Assembly (NCBI GenBank): GCA_039805905.1
Contig: JBDIVM010000003.1
Location: forward strand, 248,001 to 312,000
Source: Thermohalobaculum sp039805905
Lineage (GTDB): Bacteria > Pseudomonadota > Alphaproteobacteria > Rhodobacterales > Rhodobacteraceae
Length of the DNA: 64,000 nt
Direction of reading: 5' to 3'
Shown here: in pieces, positions 58,633 through 64,000 of the stretch
Position numbering within the stretch: position 1 is the first letter of the stretch
How the letters are laid out: each line of letters opens with the position of its first letter
Notes under the pieces: model-generated
What the model was told of the DNA's origin: nothing
The model's input: only the letters and a program-made list of their open reading frames with translations
The model's database searches: none
Position numbers and translations under genes: made by a program

Positions 58633-59585
58633 CACAGACCGTCGAACAGCGCGGTGGAGAGATAGCGCTCGGCGAAGCTCGGCAGGATGGCGACGATGCG
58701 CCTGCCTGCCATCCCCGGCCGCTCGGCGACCTCGATGGCGGCGGCGATCGCGGCGCCCGACGAGATGCCGCAGGGAATTCCCTCCGCCCGGGCGAGCCGG
58801 CGTGCCGTCTCGAAGGCGGTCTCGTTGCCGATGGTCAGCACCTCGTCGATCAGCCCGGTATCGAGGATCGCCGGCACGAAGCCGGCGCCGATGCCCTGAA
58901 TCTTGTGCGGGCCCGGGTCGCCGCCCGACAGCACCGGGCTGTCCTCCGGCTCGACGGCGACGATGCGCAGATCCGGCGCGCGCGCCTTCAGCACCCGCCC
59001 GACCCCGGTGATGGTGCCGCCGGTGCCGACGCCGGCGACGAAGACGTCGATCGCGCCGCCGGTGTCCGTCCAGATCTCCTCGGCGGTGGTCTCGACATGC
59101 ACCTGCGGATTGGCCGGGTTCTCGAACTGCTGCGGGATGACCGCGCCCTCGATCCCGGCGGCGAGCTGCTCGGCCCGGCGGATGGCGCCGCGAATGCCGT
59201 CCTCGGCCGGGGTCAGCTCGAGTTGCGCGCCGAGCAGCGCCAGCATCTTGCGCCGCTCGACGGACATCGATTCGGGCATGGTCAGGATCACCCGGTAGCC
59301 CCGCGCCGCGCCGGCGAAGGCCAGCGCGATGCCGGTGTTGCCGGAGGTCGGCTCGATGATGGTGGCTCCCGGTTTCAGCCGTCCCGCCGCCTCCAGCGCG
59401 TCGATCATCGCGACGCCGATGCGGTCCTTGACGCTGCCGAGCGGGTTGAAGAACTCGAGCTTGCCGCAGATCTCGGCCGCGAGCCCGAGCTCGGCGGCGA
59501 GGCGGGAGAGGCGGACGAGCGGCGTCGCGCCGATCGTCTCGGTGATGTTGCCGTAGATGCGCCCGCGCGGCTCGGCCTTGTACAT
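58632..59585 (-). CDS. cysK: Cysteine synthase A
   Basis: O-acetylserine sulfhydrylase, 317 residues, PLP-dependent. Lys53 in NPLGSVKDRI holds the cofactor; TSGNTGIALA binds substrate; GTGGTITG binds the PLP phosphate. The start ATG 59585 gives MYKAEPRGRIYGNITETIGA. It lies between the Rrf2 gene (38 bp upstream) and moeB (1-bp overlap). Confidence 0.96.
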   Translation of the reverse strand: MYKAEPRGRIYGNITETIGATPLVRLSRLAAELGLAAEICGKLEFFNPLGSVKDRIGVAMIDALEAAGRLKPGATIIEPTSGNTGIALAFAGAARGYRVILTMPESMSVERRKMLALLGAQLELTPAEDGIRGAIRRAEQLAAGIEGAVIPQQFENPANPQVHVETTAEEIWTDTGGAIDVFVAGVGTGGTITGVGRVLKARAPDLRIVAVEPEDSPVLSGGDPGPHKIQGIGAGFVPAILDTGLIDEVLTIGNETAFETARRLARAEGIPCGISSGAAIAAAIEVAERPGMAGRRIVAILPSFAERYLSTALFDGL

Positions 59586-59623
59586 TCGCTGCTTCCCTGT
59601 CCCCGCTCCCGCCCGGCGGGGCG

Positions 59624-60076
59624 TCAGATGCTGAAATCCGGCTTCAGCTTCGCCCCGTGCGCGATCCCGAGGTCCCGGGCCCGCCGGCACATGTCCTCCA
59701 TGGTCACCCTGTCGAGCTGCTCGAGGAGCGCATCGCGGGTGTCGTTCCAGAGCGGTGCCACCACCTTCTCGCCGAGTTCGGCCCGGCTGACAGGCTCGTC
59801 GTCCGTCTCGGCGTCGAGCTGATCGACGATCCGGACCACGTCGCCGACCGTGATCCGGCGCCGCTCGCGGGCCAGCGTGTAGCCGCCCCTCGGTCCGCGC
59901 ACCCCCTTGAGGATGCCATGATGCACCAGCTGCTGCATGACCTGCTCGAGATAGCGCTGCGGAACGCCCTGCCGGGCGGTGATGTCCTTCGCCTGCACCG
60001 GATCCGGGCGCGCATTGTAGGCGACGTCGAGCACCGCTTCGAGGGCCAGCATGGTCTTGCGCGGCAGTCTGAGCAT
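59624..60076 (-). CDS. Rrf2 family transcriptional regulator, no Fe-S cysteines
   Basis: A 150-residue winged-helix regulator. Helix-turn-helix residues lie at about 28-60 (ITARQGVPQRYLEQVMQQLV), followed by GVRGPRGGYTLAR. The three-cysteine cluster of IscR is missing; only one Cys (in EDMCRRARDLG) remains. It is therefore unlike IscR and more like the cysteine-regulator CymR group. It stands directly upstream of cysK, which it may regulate. Confidence 0.92.
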   Translation of the reverse strand: MLRLPRKTMLALEAVLDVAYNARPDPVQAKDITARQGVPQRYLEQVMQQLVHHGILKGVRGPRGGYTLARERRRITVGDVVRIVDQLDAETDDEPVSRAELGEKVVAPLWNDTRDALLEQLDRVTMEDMCRRARDLGIAHGAKLKPDFSI

Positions 60077-60097
60077 GGCTCTTCCGGACCTCTCCCG

Positions 60098-60568
60098 TCA
60101 GCCGATGCCGGTCGAGCCGAAACCGCCGCCGCCGCGCGCGGTTCCGGGCAGGGCGGCGGCGCGCGCGATCCGGGCTTGCCTGACCGGGGCAATGACGAGC
60201 TGCGCGATGCGTTCGCCATGGCGGACAGTCACGGTCTCCGGGCCGAGATTGACCAGGAGCACCATGATCTCGCCGCGATAGTCCGAATCGATCGTGCCAG
60301 GGCTGTTGGCCAGCGTCACCCCGTGCCGGGCGGCCAGGCCCGAGCGCGGCCGTACCTGCCCCTCGAAGCCCTCCGGGATCGCCATGGCGATCCCGGTCGG
60401 CACCAACACGCGCCCGAGGCTCGGCAGCTTCATCCCAGCGGCGCGGTCGGCCGCGTGCAGCGAGGCGCGCAGATCCATGCCGGCGGCGCCCGCCGTCTCA
60501 TAGGCCGGCAGGGGCAAGTCCGGGTCATGATGTGCGAGCGTCGCCACCGCGATCTCGGGTGCGCTCAT
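60098..60568 (-). CDS. dut: Deoxyuridine 5'-triphosphate nucleotidohydrolase
   Basis: A trimeric dUTPase, 156 residues. The five motifs are recognisable: AGMDLRAS, RSGLAARHG, NSPGTIDSDYRGE, GERIAQLVI and RGGGGFGSTG. It removes dUTP and supplies dUMP. Its ATG overlaps the coaBC stop by 4 bp (ATGA). Confidence 0.97.
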   Translation of the reverse strand: MSAPEIAVATLAHHDPDLPLPAYETAGAAGMDLRASLHAADRAAGMKLPSLGRVLVPTGIAMAIPEGFEGQVRPRSGLAARHGVTLANSPGTIDSDYRGEIMVLLVNLGPETVTVRHGERIAQLVIAPVRQARIARAAALPGTARGGGGFGSTGIG

Positions 60569-61779
60569 GCCACGCCCTCCCGGTCGAGCACGTCGGCGAT
60601 GCGTCCGGCCAGCCGGCGGGCGACCTCGGCCTTCGAGGCGCGGGGCCAGTGCTCGGCGCCCTCGGCGGTGACCAGCGTCACCGCGTTCTCGCTGCCGCCC
60701 ATGATCCCGGTCTCGGGGCGCACGTCGTTGGCGACGATCCAGTCGCAGCCCTTCCGCGCGCGCTTGGCGATGGCGTTGGCAACCACGTCGTCGGTCTCGG
60801 CGGCAAAGCCGATCACCAGCGCCGGGCGCCTGCCGAGCGGCAGGTGGGCGACGGTCTTCAGGATGTCCGGGTTCTCGGTCAGTTGCAGTGCCGGCACCCG
60901 GCCGGATCCGTCCTTCTTGACCTTGGCTGCCGATGCATCGGCAGCCCGCCAGTCGGCGACGGCGGCCGCAAAGACCGCTGCCTCTGCCGGCAGCGCAGCC
61001 TCGACGGCGGCCAGCATCTCGCGCGCGGTCTCGACCCGCACCACCTTCGGCCCCACGGGCAGCGGCGCCGTGGCCGGGCCGCTCACCAGCACAACCTCGG
61101 CGCCGAGCGCATGCAGCGCCGCTGCGATCGCCGCGCCCTGCGCGCCCGACGAGCGGTTGGCAATGTAGCGCACCGGGTCGATCGGCTCGTGCGTCGGCCC
61201 CGAGGTCACGATCACGCGCCGTCCCGCCAGCCGCCCGGACTCGCCAAGCCGCGCCGCGATGGCGGCCAGGATATCGTCCGGCTCGGCCATCCGGCCCGGC
61301 CCGTACTCGCCGCAGGCCATGTCGCCCTGGTTCGGGCCGACCACGGCGACGCCATCCGCCGCGAGCGTGGCGAGATTGCGCTGCGTGGCCGCATGCTGCC
61401 ACATCCGCACATTCATCGCCGGCGCGATCAGCACCGGCGTGTCGGTCGCCATCAGCAGTGTCGAGGCCAGGTCGTCGGCATGGCCATGCGCCATCTTCGC
61501 CATCAGGTCGGCGGTCGCGGGCGCCACCACCGCCAGATCCGCCACGCGGCTGAGCCGGATATGCCCCATCTCCGCCTCCTCCGTCAGGTCGAACAGCGCC
61601 GTATGCGCCTTCTCTTCGGCCAGCGAGGCCACGGAAAGCGGCGTCACGAACTGCTCGGCCGCCCGCGTCAGCACCGGTGTTACCGCGCCACCCGCCTTGC
61701 GGATGAGGCGGATCAGCTCCAGGCACTTGTAGGCAGCGATCCCGCCGCCGACGATCAGCAGTATGCGCTTGCCCTGCAC
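60565..61779 (-). CDS. coaBC: Bifunctional phosphopantothenoylcysteine decarboxylase/synthetase
   Basis: CoaBC (Dfp), 404 residues. The N-terminal flavoprotein decarboxylase shows IVGGGIAAYKCLELIR, the catalytic His in MGHIRLSRVAD, and PAMNVRMW; the C-terminal synthetase begins near residue 190 (VIVTSGPTHEPIDPVRYIAN). The GTG start at 61779 has AAGGA just upstream. Longer in-frame starts run into a palindrome-rich gap. It is followed by dut. Confidence 0.96.
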   Translation of the reverse strand: MQGKRILLIVGGGIAAYKCLELIRLIRKAGGAVTPVLTRAAEQFVTPLSVASLAEEKAHTALFDLTEEAEMGHIRLSRVADLAVVAPATADLMAKMAHGHADDLASTLLMATDTPVLIAPAMNVRMWQHAATQRNLATLAADGVAVVGPNQGDMACGEYGPGRMAEPDDILAAIAARLGESGRLAGRRVIVTSGPTHEPIDPVRYIANRSSGAQGAAIAAALHALGAEVVLVSGPATAPLPVGPKVVRVETAREMLAAVEAALPAEAAVFAAAVADWRAADASAAKVKKDGSGRVPALQLTENPDILKTVAHLPLGRRPALVIGFAAETDDVVANAIAKRARKGCDWIVANDVRPETGIMGGSENAVTLVTAEGAEHWPRASKAEVARRLAGRIADVLDREGVA

Positions 61780-61809
61780 GGTCCTTCCTGCGCCAGGTAT
61801 TTTCCGCGG

Positions 61810-61827
61810 GGATTTCCGGAAATCCCG
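61810..61827. promoter_or_regulatory. Perfect 18-bp palindrome between ubiB and coaBC
   Basis: GGGATTTCCGGAAATCCC is fully self-complementary with no loop, 31 bp upstream of the coaBC start codon, in the AT-richer gap 61780-61894. A loop-free palindrome suits a dimeric repressor better than a terminator. No matching regulator is identified. Confidence 0.5.
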
Positions 61828-61894
61828 CAAGGGCACTGTAATATCCCGTGCGGCACAATTTCAACAGCGACAACGCAACGGTTTCGGGCGCCGC

Positions 61895-63445
61895 TCAGAG
61901 ACTCCCCAGCAGTGCCATGAAGGCGGCGCCGAGAACGATGCCGCCGAGAAGCCAGGGCCAGCGGGCCGGTGGCGCTGCGCTGCCGTCTGCAGGGGCCATC
62001 GTCCGCCGCCGGGCGCGCGTTTCCTCCGCCAGCAGCACCAGCTCCTGTGCGAGGCCGGGCAGGCGCGGCCCGAGGCGCGCGAGCACGCGGGCGGTTCGCG
62101 CCATGTCGCGCGCGAGCTGGGCGGGGCCGAGATTCTCGGCGATCCAGCCCTCGACCACGGGCCGCGCCGCCTCCCACATGTTGCAATGCGGATCGAGGCT
62201 GCGGGCCACACCCTCGACCACCACCATCGTCCGCTGCAGCAGGATCAGCTCGGTGCGCGTCTCCATTCCGAACCGCTCCGAGGTCTCCAGCAGATAGGCG
62301 AGCAGCCGCGCCATCGAGATCGACGAGACTTCCTGCCCGTGGATCGGCTCGGCGATCGCCCGGAGCGATTGGGCGAAGGCCTCTACGTCGCGGTCGGCGG
62401 GCACGTAGCCGGCCTCGAAATGCACCTCGGCGCCGCGCCGGTAGTTGCGGCTGATGAAGGCGTAGAGGATCTCGGCATAATGCCGCCGGGTAATCGGGTC
62501 GAGCCGCCCCATGATCCCGAAGTCGAGCATGATCAGCGTGCCGTCCGGCCCAATCCGGATGTTGCCCTGGTGCATGTCGGCATGAAAGTAGCCGTCGCGC
62601 AGCGCATGGCGCAGGAATGTGCGGATCATCCGGCCGGCGATCTCGCCGAGGTCGAGCCCGGCCGCCGCCAGCGCCGCCGGTTCCACCGGCAGCCCCTCCA
62701 CCCATTCCATGGTCAGGACGCGCCGCGAGGTTCCGGCCCACGAGATTTCGGGCACGTGCAGCCGGTCGTCGGGCTGCGTCTTGTCGCGGTATTCGCTGGC
62801 CGCGGCCGCCTCGAGCCGGAGGTCGAGCTCGGTGTTCACCACCCCCTCGAAATGCGCCACCACCGCCGAGGGCCGGAGCCTGCGCGCGCCGGGCACGATT
62901 CGCTCGACCAGGTGCGCAATCAGGTAGAAGGCGGCGATGTCGGCGCGGAACTGGCGATGGATGTTGGGGCGCAGCACCTTGACCGCCACCTTCCGCCCCG
63001 TCGGCCTCCAGACCGCCGGATGGACCTGTGCGATCGATGCAGCCGCCACCGGTTCGCCCAGGTCGCCGATCAGCTCCCAGGCACGGCCACCGAGCTCGCT
63101 CTCGATCGCCGCGCGGGCCTCGGCCGTCGGGAAGGGCGTCAGCCGGTCCTGCAGGAAGCGCAGCTGATCGCTCAGCTCGCGCCCGGTGACGTCGGGCCGG
63201 GTCGAGAGGACCTGGCCGAACTTCACATAGGCCGGCCCCATCGCCTGCAGCGCGCGCGGCAGCGGCGGCAGATCCGGATTGCCGGCCCGGCCGAACATGC
63301 CGAACGGCCGGGCGAGGGCGCGGATGGCGAAGCGCGGCCAGCCTATGATCTCGAACGCATCGAGGATCGCGACCATGGCACCGGTGCGCTCGAAGGTCGC
63401 TCCGGTGCGGAACAGTCGCCAGAGCTGGGGGATGGCGGCGAACAT
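61895..63445 (-). CDS. ubiB: UbiB, ubiquinone biosynthesis ABC1/ADCK-family protein
   Basis: An atypical kinase-like ATPase, 516 residues, supporting ubiquinone synthesis or extraction. The family-defining KxGQ is in AYVKFGQVLSTRPD, the Ala-rich loop in AAASIAQVHPA, and HADMHQGNIRIGPDGTL and LDFGIMG give the catalytic region. Two C-terminal membrane helices end the protein (the last is WPWLLGGIVLGAAFMALLGS). ubiE ends 3 bp upstream on the same strand. Confidence 0.97.
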   Translation of the reverse strand: MFAAIPQLWRLFRTGATFERTGAMVAILDAFEIIGWPRFAIRALARPFGMFGRAGNPDLPPLPRALQAMGPAYVKFGQVLSTRPDVTGRELSDQLRFLQDRLTPFPTAEARAAIESELGGRAWELIGDLGEPVAAASIAQVHPAVWRPTGRKVAVKVLRPNIHRQFRADIAAFYLIAHLVERIVPGARRLRPSAVVAHFEGVVNTELDLRLEAAAASEYRDKTQPDDRLHVPEISWAGTSRRVLTMEWVEGLPVEPAALAAAGLDLGEIAGRMIRTFLRHALRDGYFHADMHQGNIRIGPDGTLIMLDFGIMGRLDPITRRHYAEILYAFISRNYRRGAEVHFEAGYVPADRDVEAFAQSLRAIAEPIHGQEVSSISMARLLAYLLETSERFGMETRTELILLQRTMVVVEGVARSLDPHCNMWEAARPVVEGWIAENLGPAQLARDMARTARVLARLGPRLPGLAQELVLLAEETRARRRTMAPADGSAAPPARWPWLLGGIVLGAAFMALLGSL

Positions 63446-63448
63446 CGC

Positions 63449-64000
63449 CTAGAGCCGCCAGCCGGAATGCAGCGCCGCCACACCCATCGACAGGTTGCGC
63501 CAGTGCACCTGGCCGAAGCCCGCCGTGCGGAGCATCGCCGCGAAACGCTCCTGGTCCGGGAAGCGGCGGATCGACTCGACCAGATACTGGTAGCTCGCGC
63601 GGTCGCCGGTCACAACCTGCCCCATTGGCGGGATCAGGTTGAAGGAGTAGCGGTCATAGAGCCATTCCAGCGCCGGAATCGTCACATGGCTGAACTCGAG
63701 GCAGAGGAACCGACCGCCCGGCCTGAGCACCCGGTAGGCCTCGGCCAGCGCATCCTCGATGCGGGTCACGTTCCGGATCCCGAAGGCGATGGTGCAGGCA
63801 TCGAAGTTGCGATCTGCGAAAGGCAGTCTCATGGCGTCGCCGCAGACCCAGTCGATATTGGCGATGCCCTGCTTTGCGGCACGCCGGATGCCCTCGTCGA
63901 GCATCGCCTCGGTCATGTCGCAGACCGTGACATGGCCGTTGCCGTGCAGCCGGTCGAGGAAACGGAAGGCGATGTCGCCGGTGCCGCCCGCCAGGTCGAG
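63449..64000 (-). CDS. ubiE: Demethylmenaquinone/2-methoxy-6-polyprenyl-benzoquinol methyltransferase, 5' part cut by window edge
   Basis: C-methyltransferase of ubiquinone synthesis. About 183 C-terminal residues are seen of a usual 250. SAM-binding motifs are LDLAGGTGDIAFR and GDAMRLPFADRNFDACTIAF; the UbiE-type ends are GIRNVTRIEDALAEAYRVLR and LIPPMGQVVTGDRASYQYL. It heads the visible part of the run ubiE-ubiB-coaBC-dut. Confidence 0.96.
   Translation of the reverse strand, partial: LDLAGGTGDIAFRFLDRLHGNGHVTVCDMTEAMLDEGIRRAAKQGIANIDWVCGDAMRLPFADRNFDACTIAFGIRNVTRIEDALAEAYRVLRPGGRFLCLEFSHVTIPALEWLYDRYSFNLIPPMGQVVTGDRASYQYLVESIRRFPDQERFAAMLRTAGFGQVHWRNLSMGVAALHSGWRL

Overview
The window is GC-rich (roughly 70% by eye), densely coded alphaproteobacterial chromosome. 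Gene content and order point to the order Rhodobacterales (Rhodobacteraceae/Paracoccaceae). Diagnostic features are the lptC-lptA-lptB-rpoN-hpf-ptsN row, the Hsp20/DUF1150 pair, the secB/fxsA and timA-mltA-smr groups, the ubiE-ubiB-coaBC-dut-moeB run, an NDUFA9-type protein beside uppP, and an alphaproteobacterial HslV with an N-terminal extension. The genus cannot be fixed from this window. No rRNA, CRISPR array, phage or insertion sequence was seen; one tRNA gene is present. Most genes are housekeeping.

Layout. 1-4.1 kb (minus strand): glutamate synthase, gltD first and gltB last (cut by the window edge), with a GFA-family zinc protein and a small membrane protein between them. 4.4-10.4 kb: uppP, a Ca2+-type P-ATPase, an NDUFA9-like protein, a CBS protein and a PCu(A)C copper chaperone. 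10.6-17.3 kb (plus): tRNA-Leu(CAG), a short RNase D, then LPS precursor synthesis and export (kdsD, lptC, lptA, lptB), rpoN, hpf and ptsN. 17.4-21 kb (minus): DUF1150/Hsp20 behind a good heat-shock promoter, and a dapA-like/pyrC/pyrE operon. 21.4-28 kb: a lineage-type hypothetical gene, secB, fxsA, timA, mltA, smr, a second CBS protein, a LysE exporter, DUF188, rimI and tsaB. 28.7-37.8 kb: an Nfu-type Fe-S carrier with a likely Irr box, DUF3303, a universal stress protein, trpS, a rhomboid protease, murJ, glnD and an LpoA-like lipoprotein. 37.9-41.8 kb (plus): rsmI, yraN, a BON lipoprotein, gshB and an alpha/beta hydrolase.

41.8-48.7 kb holds the minus-strand histidine genes (hisB, a DUF2628 gene, hisH, hisA, hisF, hisE). 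Plus-strand genes break up this set: a DUF302 gene, and a three-gene operon of two cysteine-motif periplasmic proteins plus a SCO-type protein. An ATP-grasp-like gene of unknown function lies on the minus strand next to hisH. 48.8-52.7 kb (plus): hslV, a polytopic membrane protein, hslU, and a lower-GC M48 lipoprotein protease. 52.7-53.3 kb is a repeat-rich spacer with REPIN-like palindromes and a 12-bp tandem repeat. 53.3-57.9 kb: leuC, an opposing MFS gene, leuD and an exonuclease/phosphatase-family protein. 57.8-64 kb is one compact minus-strand run: ubiE (cut by the edge), ubiB, coaBC, dut, an Rrf2 regulator, cysK and moeB.

Points of most interest are the cysteine/SCO operon, whose SCO gene carries a short tandem duplication at each end; a perfect 20-bp G+C-only inverted repeat just upstream of hslU; REPIN-like palindromes upstream of leuC; an Irr-type palindrome in front of the Nfu gene; and several convergent gene pairs whose stop codons lie in opposite arms of one hairpin.
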